Assembly (NCBI GenBank): GCA_021776915.1
Contig: JAIQZU010000006.1
Location: forward strand, 62,001 to 126,000
DNA: 64,000 nucleotides
Reading direction: 5' to 3'
Source of the DNA: Candidatus Scalindua sp.
GTDB taxonomy: Bacteria > Planctomycetota > Brocadiia > Brocadiales > Scalinduaceae
How positions within the stretch are numbered: the stretch's first letter is position 1; each line of letters starts with the position of its first letter. Positions 34,238-43,245 of this stretch are shown here, piece by piece. The translations under genes and the position numbers were made by a program. The notes under the pieces were generated by a model. The model ran no database searches. It was given only the letters and a program-made list of their open reading frames with translations, and was not told the origin of the DNA.

Positions 34238-34366
34238 CCTAAATTGAGCGATTTTATTTTACATGCCGTTGTAGCCGCTGGCTTTAGCCTGCGTTTTTCC
34301 TCACTTGATGGGGTTGCGTAAGTTACGCAACCTTAAGGTTGCGGCTACAAAATCGCTCAATTTAGG
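34238..34366 (-). mobile_element. 129-bp MITE-like element, copy 3 (reverse orientation)
   Basis: Ends CCTAAATTGAGCGATTTT and AAAATCGCTCAATTTAGG are perfect 18-base inverted repeats. The flanks TGAAA (34233-34237) and TGAGA (34367-34371) are a near-perfect 5-base duplication. Orientation is opposite to copies 1 and 2. It ends 11 bases from the mlaD stop and truncates a membrane-protein frame on its left. Confidence 0.88.
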
Positions 34367-34377
34367 TGAGAGATAAT

Positions 34378-35331
34378 TTATTGCACTTCTTCCGCATTCT
34401 CTTTCTTCATACTGTGGCGGATCATTGTGCGGAGGATGAAGCTCCTGTTTGCACCGCCCAGGAGCTGGATCAGACTGTCGTAAAGGGCAGGGTCATTTAT
34501 AATAGCCCCGATGGAGCCTTCGCCTTCGGCAATCTTTTCGGTTACGGTTTTTAAGTCCTCTGTAGCCAGTGCCAGGTTGTCAAGTATCTTTCTCTTTTCC
34601 TCGTCATATAGAATGTCGTGTAAAAGGCCGTTACCGCTCTTTATCTGATTTGTTATACTGTCAACGTCCTGCGTAACCTTTCTCAGATGTTCGCTGGTCT
34701 TTGAGATGTTATTTATGAGGGTTTCCCCTTCGGGTTCGTATATCAGGGTGTGAAGCATTCCTCTGCCGGTTTTGATCTCTTCTATTACATCATTTAAAGA
34801 TTTGGCGGAGCTGCTTAGTCTTTCAAAGAGTTTTGTCTCTTCGATTTCCTTCAGATTTTTGTAAATAGAATCTACGGCATTTATGCCGTTTTCAAAGGCG
34901 CCGGAAAAATCTGCAGGGTCAATACTTTGAATCAAATCCCCTTCCTTGAGCATAGCGCTGTTACTGTCTCCCATTGATATCTCCACGTAGTAGTCTCCTG
35001 TAACGTAACTCAGCGATTTTATTGATGCGATGGAGTTTGCCCTGACACGACTCTGAAATTTTCTCTCGATCTGCATTACTACTTCAAGTTTCTTTTCTGC
35101 CATATCCCGGGGAACATTTACGCTGTTAACCTTTCCAACGGCAACACCGGACAACCTGACCGGCGCACCAGGCTGAAGCCCCAATACGTTAGAGAATGAC
35201 GCGTAAACAGTAAAAACCTTTTTAAAATATCCTCTTTCCGTTCCAAGTACGAATATTGTGATGGCAGTTGCCGTCAGCATTATGATGACGAATAACCCGG
35301 TTCGAAGGGCAATAGCCTGTTCCTTTTTCAT
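34378..35331 (-). CDS. mlaD: MlaD-like MCE-domain phospholipid transport protein
   Basis: 317 residues. One N-terminal membrane anchor (TGLFVIIMLTATAITIFVLG), then a single MCE/MlaD domain: YASFSNVLGLQPGAPVRLSGVAVGKVNSVNV, SIASIKSLSYVTGDYYVEISMG, LKEGDLIQSIDPADF. The long C-terminal region (about 160-300) is predicted coiled coil. In Gram-negative cells MlaD hexamers in the inner membrane hand phospholipids to MlaFE. It is the third gene of the order lipoprotein-mlaE-mlaF-mlaD on the minus strand. Confidence 0.92.
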   Translation of the reverse strand: MKKEQAIALRTGLFVIIMLTATAITIFVLGTERGYFKKVFTVYASFSNVLGLQPGAPVRLSGVAVGKVNSVNVPRDMAEKKLEVVMQIERKFQSRVRANSIASIKSLSYVTGDYYVEISMGDSNSAMLKEGDLIQSIDPADFSGAFENGINAVDSIYKNLKEIEETKLFERLSSSAKSLNDVIEEIKTGRGMLHTLIYEPEGETLINNISKTSEHLRKVTQDVDSITNQIKSGNGLLHDILYDEEKRKILDNLALATEDLKTVTEKIAEGEGSIGAIINDPALYDSLIQLLGGANRSFILRTMIRHSMKKENAEEVQ

Positions 35332-35380
35332 GTTTAATTACTCCATAAATTCATTACTCGTTTAAGTGTGTTCATTCCTC

Positions 35381-35404
35381 GTTCCCAAGCCGGAGCCTGG
35401 GAAC
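35381..35404. repeat. Hairpin GTTCCCA/TGGGAAC in the mlaF-mlaD gap
   Basis: Perfect 7-base arms with the loop AGCCGGAGCC, in the 94-base spacer between mlaF and mlaD. No T-run; probably an interspersed repeat that could modulate the two genes' relative expression. Confidence 0.4.
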
Positions 35405-35425
35405 AAGGAATAAGCGTTTTATTCA

Positions 35426-36166
35426 TTAATAACGGCTCCCGGCAATAAAGTCTCTTATCACTTTGATTTCAGAGTTTTCAAGGTCGTCCCAGGTGCCTTC
35501 TGTAATGATTTTCCCATTAGAAATCATTGCCAGCCTGTTAGTTACTTTCTTGACACAATGAAGATCGTGTGTGACTACTATGGTAGTTGTTCCCAGTTTA
35601 TTCTGGAGATCGAGTATTAATTCGTTTATCTTGTCGGCATTTATAGGGTCGATTCCGGTGGTAGGTTCATCATACAATATGATCTTTGGTTCCACTGCTA
35701 TAGCCCTTGCAAGGCCGACCCTCTTTTTCATCCCGCCGCTGAGTTCGTCAGGAAATTTCTGTTCTGCTCCATCGAGTCCTACCAGACCCAGTTTTTCTCT
35801 CACTTTTTCCTCAATTTCTTTTTCTTTTAATTTCGTGTGTTCGCGAAGCGGATATGCTATGTTCTCGTATACGGTAAGTGAATCAAAGAGCGCTGCTCCC
35901 TGGAATAGTATCCCTATATTTCTGCGGATCTTTATTAATTCTTCCTCTTTCAATGGGACAATATTCCTGCCCATTACTAATATTTCACCTTTATCAGGTT
36001 TGAGTATACCAATTAATTCTTTTAGAAGCACACTTTTCCCCACGCCGCTGCTTCCTATAAGGGACATTACTTCGCCTTCTTTAACACGCAGGTTTATGCC
36101 CGAATGTACCATCTGGCCATTGAAGGCAGTGTGCACATCTCTTAGTTCTATGATGTTACTATTCAT
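35426..36166 (-). CDS. mlaF: MlaF-like ABC transporter ATPase
   Basis: 246 residues. Walker A SLIGSSGVGKSVLL (about 36-48), Q-loop in IGILFQGAALFDSLTVYENIAYPL, signature LSGGMKKRVGLARAIAVEPKIILYDEPTTGIDP with Walker B, and switch His in TTIVVTHDLHCVKK. FQGAALFDSLTVYEN is characteristic of the Mla/Ttg2A group. It powers phospholipid movement through MlaE. Its ATG overlaps the mlaE stop by one base (TAATG). Confidence 0.95.
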   Translation of the reverse strand: MNSNIIELRDVHTAFNGQMVHSGINLRVKEGEVMSLIGSSGVGKSVLLKELIGILKPDKGEILVMGRNIVPLKEEELIKIRRNIGILFQGAALFDSLTVYENIAYPLREHTKLKEKEIEEKVREKLGLVGLDGAEQKFPDELSGGMKKRVGLARAIAVEPKIILYDEPTTGIDPINADKINELILDLQNKLGTTTIVVTHDLHCVKKVTNRLAMISNGKIITEGTWDDLENSEIKVIRDFIAGSRY

Positions 36167-36945
36167 TAGAAAACCAGAAAGAACAGTTTTGTTATAAAGA
36201 AATCAGAGACGATTATGAGCAGTGCAGTAGTTACGACAGCAACAGTTGTTGATTTTCCTACGCCTGTAGTGCCACCGCGCGTATTAAGGCCAAAATAGCA
36301 CCCTATCAAAACAATTATGAATCCAAAAAAGACTGTTTTCCCTACACCGCTGCAGAAGTCCGAAATGCCAATAGTCCACCATACCGTATTAAGGTAATAT
36401 TGATATCCTATATTTAACTCTGCCATAGCGACTACCATTCCTCCGAAGACTCCAACGATATCAGCCGCAACGGTTAGTAACGGCACCATAAATATTGCCG
36501 CACAAATTTTTGGTGATACCAGCTTCTTAATCGGGTCCGCCCCAAGCGCTCTTATAGCGTCTATCTGTTCAGTAACCTGCATAGACCCGATTTCGGCGGC
36601 AATTCCGGAACCCACGCGCCCTCCTATCATTATTGCTGAGAGAACGGGAGCCATTTCACGCACCATTGATAAGGATACCACGGAGCCTACGTATAATTCA
36701 GCGCCGTAATATCTCAAGCCGTAAATAGTCTGGAGCGCCAGTACCATACCTGCAAAGAGCGCTATTATGCATACTACACCTAACGACTTCACCCCTATGT
36801 TGTCCGCTTCTTTTATTATAAGATTAAAATTAAATGGCGGCCTGAATATTCCGATGAACCCTTTACAGGCAAGTATTGATGCATTCCCTACCGCCATAAT
36901 AAATCTCCTGGCGCTGTCATCCAGATTTAACAGAAATTTCTTCAT
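36166..36945 (-). CDS. mlaE: MlaE-like ABC transporter permease
   Basis: 259 residues, five or six membrane helices. Family features: VKSLGVVCIIALFAGMVLALQTIYGLRYYGAELYVG, REMAPVLSAIMIGGRVGSGIAAEIGSMQVTEQIDAIRALGADPIKKLVSPKICA, FGFIIVLIGCYFGLNTRGGTTGVGKSTTVAVV. It forms the membrane channel of the Mla complex with MlaF and MlaD. The lipoprotein gene ends 6 bases upstream, so the four are one operon. Confidence 0.95.
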   Translation of the reverse strand: MKKFLLNLDDSARRFIMAVGNASILACKGFIGIFRPPFNFNLIIKEADNIGVKSLGVVCIIALFAGMVLALQTIYGLRYYGAELYVGSVVSLSMVREMAPVLSAIMIGGRVGSGIAAEIGSMQVTEQIDAIRALGADPIKKLVSPKICAAIFMVPLLTVAADIVGVFGGMVVAMAELNIGYQYYLNTVWWTIGISDFCSGVGKTVFFGFIIVLIGCYFGLNTRGGTTGVGKSTTVAVVTTALLIIVSDFFITKLFFLVF

Positions 36946-36951
36946 AATAGA

Positions 36952-37470
36952 TTACAGGTGATCTGTTTTATTGTTAATAAATTCGAAGCTATCAATAACC
37001 CTTTTGAAATCTCCCAGGGAGTCGCCGAACTTTTCAGGTACTGACCAATATACAACATCGTGGACCAGATTATCTGCATTAATTATATAAGCGCTGATTT
37101 TTACCTTGAAGCTGTCCAGTTCACCTTCCATTACTATATTTAAAACTTTTCGGTTATTTATGTAAACGAATTGTTTATTAATGATATTCTTTCTTTGTAT
37201 GCCAATGAAGAGTTGTCGGTATAACGTATCTAATGTAGCCTTATTGGCGTCCATGGGATGTGAGATAATTGCGAACATGGCGTTGTTCTCTCTGTTTCGC
37301 ATGGCAATATCTTCCTTATCAATATTGATCCTCTCCCAGGATTTGCCAGGCAGTGTTATCTTATAAAGGCTTTGAGGGTTTAGGAATGTATTGTCAATTA
37401 TTTGTGTAGATTGGCAGTTGTTGATTACCAAAAGAAGGAACAACATTATTATCCACTTTTTGCCTTTCAC
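36952..37470 (-). CDS. Putative lipoprotein, unknown function
   Basis: 172 residues. KGKKWIIMLFLLLVINNCQS is a lipoprotein signal with a lipobox ending at Cys19 (VINNC). The mature part (SLYKITLPGKSWERINIDKE, SHPMDANKATLDTLYRQLFI, HDVVYWSVPEKFGDSLGDFK) has alternating beta/helix pattern as in small periplasmic proteins that bind lipids or proteins; no family recognised. Being the first gene of the mla operon suggests an accessory role in lipid transport. The gap to moeA (37471-37704) should hold both divergent promoters. Confidence 0.75.
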   Translation of the reverse strand: MKGKKWIIMLFLLLVINNCQSTQIIDNTFLNPQSLYKITLPGKSWERINIDKEDIAMRNRENNAMFAIISHPMDANKATLDTLYRQLFIGIQRKNIINKQFVYINNRKVLNIVMEGELDSFKVKISAYIINADNLVHDVVYWSVPEKFGDSLGDFKRVIDSFEFINNKTDHL

Positions 37471-37704
37471 TTTACTCCTTTACTCTTCGGATTTCGTTTT
37501 GCGCAGCAAAACACACATAAATTAGCAACTAACATGAGCTAATTTAAGTATTACAACTTGATATTTTCGTGTCAATTAAAAAGATTTAATGTTTTTATTG
37601 GTAATTACAATCTTGATCCTTGAAAATTGTGCTGAGTAATGCGAAAATAAGTAGGTTAAACAAACTGTTTGAGAATTCATACTTATATAACAAAAGGAGA
37701 AATT

Positions 37705-38910
37705 ATGATAAGCGTTGATGAAGCGTTGCAGATCGTTCTGAAGAAAGGGAAAAGACTATTGCCAGAAAAGGTGAAGCTGGAGAATGCAGCAGGGCTTTGT
37801 CTGGCGGAGGACATCAAGTCAGATTTAAATATGCCTCCATTTAACAGGTCGGCAATGGATGGCTATGCTGTGATTGCAAAGGACATAAATCCACCGGTGG
37901 ATCTTGAAGTCATAGAAAATATACGCGCCGGATACAACCCGAAGAAAAGGGTTGGCAGGGGACAGGCGGCTAAGATCATGACGGGTTCCGTAGTCCCCAA
38001 AGGCGCTGATGCGGTTATAAAGGTAGAGGAAACAAAACCGTTAGACAATGACAGAAAGGTGCGTTTCCTTAAGAAAACAAAAAAGGGCGCTAATATTGCC
38101 AGGAAGGGAGAGGACGTCCGTGTTGGTAATGTGGTGCTTCGCAAGGGAACGAAGATAAGGGCTCAGGAGGCCGGCATCCTTGCCTCAGTTGGCGCAAATT
38201 ACGTTAAGACGTATGCAACTCCAGGTATAGGCATTATCTCTACCGGTGATGAGTTGGTAGAGATTACGCGCAAACCCAAACCATGGCAGATACGTAACAG
38301 TAACAGCTATTCTCTGGCGGCACAGGCTCGACAGATTGTTACAGACGTTGAGATTCTTGGCAGGGTTAATGATAATGAGAAAGAGATAATGAAATTGATT
38401 AAGAAGGGCTTGAGGAAGGATATATTGATATTGTCCGGAGGGGTATCAATGGGGGAGTTTGATCTTGTCGGTGGTGTATTGCAGGATCTCGGTGTTAAGA
38501 TATTTTTTGAGAAAGTAGCGCTCAGGCCTGGCAAACCCACGGTGTTTGGCAAAAAGGACGATAAATTGGTTTTTGCGCTTCCCGGTAATCCCGTGTCAAC
38601 CTTTGTTACCTTTGAACTGTTTGTAAAGCCGTGTATTAAAAAGATGATGGGGTTCACCTCTTATGAACATCCAATAATGCATGCAGAACTGGAAAGGGAT
38701 ATTAAGATCAAGAAAAAGCGCCGCGAATATCGGCCTGCATTATTAAGTCAGGCAGGTTCCGGATGGAAGGTTTCTCTCGTAAACTGGCATGGTTCGGGAG
38801 ATCTGTTTTCAACCACAAAGGCTAATTGTCTGCTTATTGTCAGAGAGTCGGTTGAGAAGCTGAACGCCGGTGATATGGTAGAAGTAATGTTGATAGATGG
38901 TTTGTTTTGA
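37705..38910 (+). CDS. moeA: Molybdopterin molybdenumtransferase
   Basis: 401 residues from ATG 37705, chosen because AAAGGAGAA is 5 bases before; an in-frame upstream extension to 37669 has no support. Inserts molybdate (or tungstate) into molybdopterin. ISVDEALQIVLKK start, NMPPFNRSAMDGYAV, GQAAKIMTGSVVPKGADAVIKVEE, ISTGDELVEITRKPKPWQIRNSNSYSL, LILSGGVSMGEFDLVGGVL (substrate-binding), FGKKDDKLVFALPGNPVSTFVTFELFV. With mobB at 51325 the window has two molybdenum cofactor genes, so molybdo- or tungsto-enzymes exist in the cell. Confidence 0.95.
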   Translation: MISVDEALQIVLKKGKRLLPEKVKLENAAGLCLAEDIKSDLNMPPFNRSAMDGYAVIAKDINPPVDLEVIENIRAGYNPKKRVGRGQAAKIMTGSVVPKGADAVIKVEETKPLDNDRKVRFLKKTKKGANIARKGEDVRVGNVVLRKGTKIRAQEAGILASVGANYVKTYATPGIGIISTGDELVEITRKPKPWQIRNSNSYSLAAQARQIVTDVEILGRVNDNEKEIMKLIKKGLRKDILILSGGVSMGEFDLVGGVLQDLGVKIFFEKVALRPGKPTVFGKKDDKLVFALPGNPVSTFVTFELFVKPCIKKMMGFTSYEHPIMHAELERDIKIKKKRREYRPALLSQAGSGWKVSLVNWHGSGDLFSTTKANCLLIVRESVEKLNAGDMVEVMLIDGLF

Positions 38911-39111
38911 ACAAATGTTTACTGTCAGTTAAATGTTACGAGTTGCGTGTTACGAATTTCTTGCCCGACAACTATTAACAAGCATAATGAAGACGTTAAA
39001 ATTTAGCTTCGCCTCAACTTGTTGATCAAATTTATTTAACTCGCAACCTGTAACACGAAACTCGAAAACCAGGTCGGTGTTAGTCACCGGCTATTTACCG
39101 GGAAAATTATA

Positions 39112-40719
39112 TTGCATAAAAACCGTTTTTATTTAAATCTCTTTCTCTCTTTTCTTACAATCACCCTTCTTTCATTTTCATTTCCAACACCGGGTATAAG
39201 TTACCTGGCCTGGATTGCTTTGGTACCCTGGTTCATAATAATTTCAACCGGATACAGGGTGGGGCTGTTTTCGTATTTAGTTGGTTTACTGTTCTTTGTT
39301 TTCAACTTGTCATGGCTCTGGTTTGTTACAGGTATTGGCTGGTTATTGTTAAGTCTTTTCCTGGCTCTTTACTTCTTTGTTTTTGGTATTGTTTTACATT
39401 ATTTGCGCAGGAGGCTAAGGCTGCCATATGTCTTTGTCGCTCCATTTGTCTGGGTGACTCTCGAGTATTTGAGATCATTTCCATATTTTGGTTTCCCATG
39501 GTTTTTTGCAGGTCACAGTCAATATTTAAATCTGCCTTTAATACAGATTACTGATATCACAGGCGTTTATGGTATATCATTTCTGATTGTTGTCTTTAAT
39601 GCGGCTATTGCAGATTTGATAGAACAACCATTGCTCAACCGTAATTACATATCAGGGATATATTCAGTTATTCCTTCTGATAAAAAGAGAAAAAGGTTTT
39701 GGTTCACCATAATTGTTCCATTTCTTTTGCTGTTTTCAGTCTTAGTCTATGGTTATCTTGATTTAAGAGGCCATAGAGTTTTGCAGGACGGTCCCAACGT
39801 TTGTGTTGTACAGGGAAATATTCCACAAGGCGTCAAGATTGAGGCTGACGATGAACAGAAGGAAAAGATATTGATGAAATACACAAGCTTATCATTAGAG
39901 GCTGTTGGGGATGAAGTTGACATGATCGTCTGGCCGGAGACTATGATGCCAGGTATCCTTAATATTGATCCTGAGATTCTTAACAGGAAGATTGACAGAC
40001 TGTCTAAAGAGTCGGTTTGTAGATTAACAGATGCGACTTCTGCTAATTTGCTGTTGGGAGGTACGGCTATTGATGTAAAGGATGCATCCGCCTTGTATTT
40101 TAATACGGCTTTTTATTTTGACAGGAAGGGAAGATTTGTAGACCGATACGATAAGATATGTCTTGTCCCATTTGGAGAATTCATTCCATTCGAAGACTGG
40201 CTCTCGTTTCTTTCTCGTTTAGTACCTTATAATATAAGTTTGAGTGAAGGGGTGAAGAGAACCATATTTGAACTTGATTCAAAGAAGAACGGTAAAATCT
40301 ACAAGTTTGGTGTAATAATCTGTTACGAAGATACTATTGCGCCTTTAGTAAGAGAGTTCAGGAAAGATGGAGCTGATTTTCTGGTAAATATTACCAATGA
40401 TGCCTGGTTTCATGATAGTTCTGAGCTGGACCAGCATCTGGCAGTGATGGTTTTCAGGGCTGTTGAAAACCGGATCTGTATTACACGTGCTGCTAATAGC
40501 GGCATCTCTTCCTTTGTTGCGCCGGACGGTGAGATATATGATTACCTGTCTGAAGATGGAAGATATAAAGAGGTGGAAGGTATATTGTGTAACAAAATCA
40601 GGTTTGAGGATTCAGTGAATTCGTGGTATACAAATCATGGTGATGTGTTTGCAATTTCATGTCTATTGGTAACCGCTATACTAAGTTTGATTGCGTTAAC
40701 AAGGAGAATTTTAGCTTGA
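39112..40719 (+). CDS. lnt: Apolipoprotein N-acyltransferase
   Basis: 535-residue membrane enzyme that adds the third acyl chain to lipoproteins. N-terminal eight or so membrane helices (LNLFLSFLTITLLSFSFPTP, LAWIALVPWFIII and others), then a nitrilase-fold periplasmic domain with the catalytic triad E276 in IVWPETMMPG, K348 in RYDKICLVPFGEFIPF and C404 in GVIICYEDT. The proposed start is TTG 39112. Fits an outer-membrane organism with Lol-type lipoproteins such as the one upstream. The preceding gap (38911-39111) has a loose inverted repeat (ACGAGTTGCGTGTTACG) and no gene. Confidence 0.95.
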   Translation: MHKNRFYLNLFLSFLTITLLSFSFPTPGISYLAWIALVPWFIIISTGYRVGLFSYLVGLLFFVFNLSWLWFVTGIGWLLLSLFLALYFFVFGIVLHYLRRRLRLPYVFVAPFVWVTLEYLRSFPYFGFPWFFAGHSQYLNLPLIQITDITGVYGISFLIVVFNAAIADLIEQPLLNRNYISGIYSVIPSDKKRKRFWFTIIVPFLLLFSVLVYGYLDLRGHRVLQDGPNVCVVQGNIPQGVKIEADDEQKEKILMKYTSLSLEAVGDEVDMIVWPETMMPGILNIDPEILNRKIDRLSKESVCRLTDATSANLLLGGTAIDVKDASALYFNTAFYFDRKGRFVDRYDKICLVPFGEFIPFEDWLSFLSRLVPYNISLSEGVKRTIFELDSKKNGKIYKFGVIICYEDTIAPLVREFRKDGADFLVNITNDAWFHDSSELDQHLAVMVFRAVENRICITRAANSGISSFVAPDGEIYDYLSEDGRYKEVEGILCNKIRFEDSVNSWYTNHGDVFAISCLLVTAILSLIALTRRILA

Positions 40720-40743
40720 CATTCATATGGGTGAACGTATAAT
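40716..40743 (+). promoter_or_regulatory. Sigma-70-type promoter for the mre operon
   Basis: TTGACA (40716-40721), 16 bases, TATAAT (40738-40743), both perfect consensus, 65 bases before mreB. The -35 box overlaps the lnt stop codon. It should give the cell-wall operon its own strong transcription. Confidence 0.75.
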
Positions 40744-40808
40744 CACTCACGTAAGCCTATGTAAAATTTTAGCTTATATCCAGAACTCAGAAAGAGTACG
40801 ACAAAAAC

Positions 40809-41864
40809 ATGCATCCTTTAGATTATATTTTAGGGTTAGCTTCTACAGATATGGGCATCGACCTGGGAACGGCGAATACTCTGGTATGTATTCCAGGCCA
40901 GGGCATCGTGTTGTTTGAACCATCTGTGGTAGCGGTGAAACCGGGGACAAATAAGGTTTTGTTAAATGGAAATGCCGTAGGGCAATCTGCAAAGGCCATG
41001 CTTGAAAAGGCGCCAAACAGTATTTCCGTTATCAGGCCGATGAAGAATGGAGTTATTGCCGACTTTGATATTACAGAGGCGATGCTTAAGTATTTTATAT
41101 TAAAGGTGCATAAAAGAAAATGGGGGATACGGCCAAGGGTCGTAGTTGCCATTCCATCAGGAATCACTGCTGTGGAAAAACGCGCTGTTGTGAATTCTGC
41201 AGAAAGGGCAGGAGCCAGAGAGGTTTATTTAATATCCGAGCCCAAAGCTGCTGCTATTGGAGCAGGACTTCCCGTTGGAGAACCGGTGGCAAGTATGATA
41301 GTTGACATCGGAGGCGGTACCACAGAAGTAGCTGTTATTTCATTAGGAGATATTTTTGCACATGAGAGCTTAAGAATTGCCGGTGATGCGATGGATGAAG
41401 CGATAGTTCAGTTTGTTCGACGCACTTATAGCCTGGATATTGGTTATAGAACCGCCGAAAGCATTAAGGTCGAGATTGGATCGGCTTACAAATTAGAGGA
41501 AGAAATTACAGCGGAAGTTAGAGGCCGCGATGCCATAGCCGGATTACCAAGGGCAATAACAATTACTTCGGAAGAGATAAGAGAAGCGCTTCTTCCGACA
41601 ACAGAAGCTATTTTAGATGCTATAAGGAAGACGCTGGAAAAGTCGTCACCGGAATTATCTTCTGACTTGTTGACTACGGGTATGGTTCTGATTGGTGGCG
41701 GTGTGATGCTGAGGGGTTTAGATAAATTAGCTGCAGAGGAGACCGGGCTTCCTGTAAGGATGGCAGATGATCCAATTACGGCGGTAGCAAGAGGAACAGG
41801 CATACTTCTGGAAGATCTTGATTTATATAAGGATGTTTTATGGGATAAGGAACTTGAGGCGTAA
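40809..41864 (+). CDS. mreB: Rod shape-determining actin homologue MreB
   Basis: 351 residues. Actin-fold nucleotide loops: MGIDLGTANTLVCIPGQGIV (phosphate 1), VIRPMKNGVIADFDITEAML, IPSGITAVEKRAVVNSAERAGAREVYLISEPKAAAIGAGLPV, VDIGGGTTEVAVISLGDI (phosphate 2) and VLIGGGVMLRGLDKL (adenosine). It forms membrane-bound filaments that position elongation enzymes. First gene of mreB-mreC-mreD-mrdA-rodA. Confidence 0.97.
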   Translation: MHPLDYILGLASTDMGIDLGTANTLVCIPGQGIVLFEPSVVAVKPGTNKVLLNGNAVGQSAKAMLEKAPNSISVIRPMKNGVIADFDITEAMLKYFILKVHKRKWGIRPRVVVAIPSGITAVEKRAVVNSAERAGAREVYLISEPKAAAIGAGLPVGEPVASMIVDIGGGTTEVAVISLGDIFAHESLRIAGDAMDEAIVQFVRRTYSLDIGYRTAESIKVEIGSAYKLEEEITAEVRGRDAIAGLPRAITITSEEIREALLPTTEAILDAIRKTLEKSSPELSSDLLTTGMVLIGGGVMLRGLDKLAAEETGLPVRMADDPITAVARGTGILLEDLDLYKDVLWDKELEA

Positions 41865-42690
41865 TCGTGGCAGGCTTACAAAAAGATTTATAATATTTAT
41901 TTTTGTTATAATATCCATTTCTCTTCTAATCATACCGGAAAACGTTACAGATAAAATCAAAGTAACCGTTACTTCACCTCTTGCACCAGTACAAAAGATA
42001 ATTTCTCAAACATCAAATTTCTTCAAGAATGGGTTTAAGAGACTGGCTGCATCAGCGAAGGCAGCTGATGAAAAAGATGATCTGGGAAAAGAGGTCTTCC
42101 TCCTTAAGAATAAGATAATCAAACAACAGGATATTATAAATGTATTTAAGAAAAAGCTGGAAATTGTATCGGAATATAAAGAGAACATCGATGATAACGA
42201 AAAGCCAATAGTTGCAGATATCATCGGCTACGACGTTTCGAACTTTAGAAAAAGTATTATTATTGATGTTGGAACGAAACAGGGTGTTTCAGTTGGAGAT
42301 GTTGTAGTTTTTGGTAATGCTCTTGTAGGTCGAATCTCAGCAATAGGGAATTCGTCCGGCAGGGTTATGTTGATTACTGATCCCGCGTCGAACGTTCCGG
42401 CACGATTTCTCAAGTTGCGAACACGGGGAATGGTCCAGGGAACCTCTGATGGTAAATGTATGATGAAGTATGTGCCCAGGCAGATCAAAGTGGATAAGCC
42501 TGAGAAGGTTATATCCTCCGGTATTGGAGGGGTATTCCCGAAATCTCTATATATAGGTAATGTTATTGAGGTTAAACAGAAAAGTGCAAATCTCTTTAAA
42601 GATATTAAGATTATGCCAAGGATTGACATCTCAAAGATTGAACATGTATTGGTAATTAAGAGGAAAAGAGAAGAGAATATTCCTGAGTAA
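41833..42690 (+). CDS. mreC: Rod shape-determining protein MreC
   Basis: 285 residues from ATG 41833 (the frame is open from TTG 41818). One N-terminal membrane helix (RFIIFIFVIISISLLIIP), a coiled-coil segment (AADEKDDLGKEVFLLKNKII and following), then the periplasmic beta domain with IIDVGTKQGVSVGDVVVFGNALVGRI and VLVIKRKREE at the end. It overlaps mreB by 32 bases. Links MreB to PBP2 and RodA. Confidence 0.92.
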   Translation: MFYGIRNLRRNRGRLTKRFIIFIFVIISISLLIIPENVTDKIKVTVTSPLAPVQKIISQTSNFFKNGFKRLAASAKAADEKDDLGKEVFLLKNKIIKQQDIINVFKKKLEIVSEYKENIDDNEKPIVADIIGYDVSNFRKSIIIDVGTKQGVSVGDVVVFGNALVGRISAIGNSSGRVMLITDPASNVPARFLKLRTRGMVQGTSDGKCMMKYVPRQIKVDKPEKVISSGIGGVFPKSLYIGNVIEVKQKSANLFKDIKIMPRIDISKIEHVLVIKRKREENIPE

Positions 42691-42738
42691 GCATACCAGG
42701 TTTAAGACATTATTTTAGGAAATATAAAAGGCATTCTC

Positions 42739-43242
42739 ATGCCGTGGATTACAATAATAAGCGTTACTTTATGCATATCATTAATCCAGACAACCTTATT
42801 GCAACACATAAGTTTTCTGGGTATTCAACCTGACCTCTTTATAATCTTCCTGGTTTTTCACTCATTGAACGCTAGCAGCGAACGATCGTTTCATGCCAGT
42901 TGGGTAGTCGGCCTTGCTAAAGATATTTTTTCTGAGGGGCCTCTTGGTCTGAATACCGTTTTGTTCATTATTGCAGGATATCTTATTTCAATAATTAGAG
43001 GCAATATTTTTGGCAGGCATTTGGTAACACAAATTTCAGCTACGTTTATAATTTCAATAATTTATAATCTGCTCTACCTTTGTTTATTATCAATGTTAAT
43101 AACCTCGACAGGCTTATTACCCATGGTGTGGAAATGCCCCATGATCGCAATCTATAATTCCATAATTGTTCCTCCGGTATTCTGGTTGTTCAACAAATTC
43201 TACTCCTCGTTTGGATTTCCATCTTTAAAAAGAAAATTTTAG
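42739..43242 (+). CDS. mreD: Rod shape-determining protein MreD
   Basis: 167 residues, about five membrane helices. ISLIQTTLLQHISFLGIQPDLFIIFLVFHSL is the MreD start, and AKDIFSEGPLGLNTVLFIIAGYLI the conserved central element. Position between mreC and mrdA supports it: 48 bases after mreC, 3 bases before mrdA. Confidence 0.9.
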   Translation: MPWITIISVTLCISLIQTTLLQHISFLGIQPDLFIIFLVFHSLNASSERSFHASWVVGLAKDIFSEGPLGLNTVLFIIAGYLISIIRGNIFGRHLVTQISATFIISIIYNLLYLCLLSMLITSTGLLPMVWKCPMIAIYNSIIVPPVFWLFNKFYSSFGFPSLKRKF

Positions 43243-43245
43243 ATA

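Noticed and set aside
34127-34321. 64-codon frame as an intact gene
   Set aside because: Its first half is the remnant of a longer broken gene and its second half is MITE sequence.
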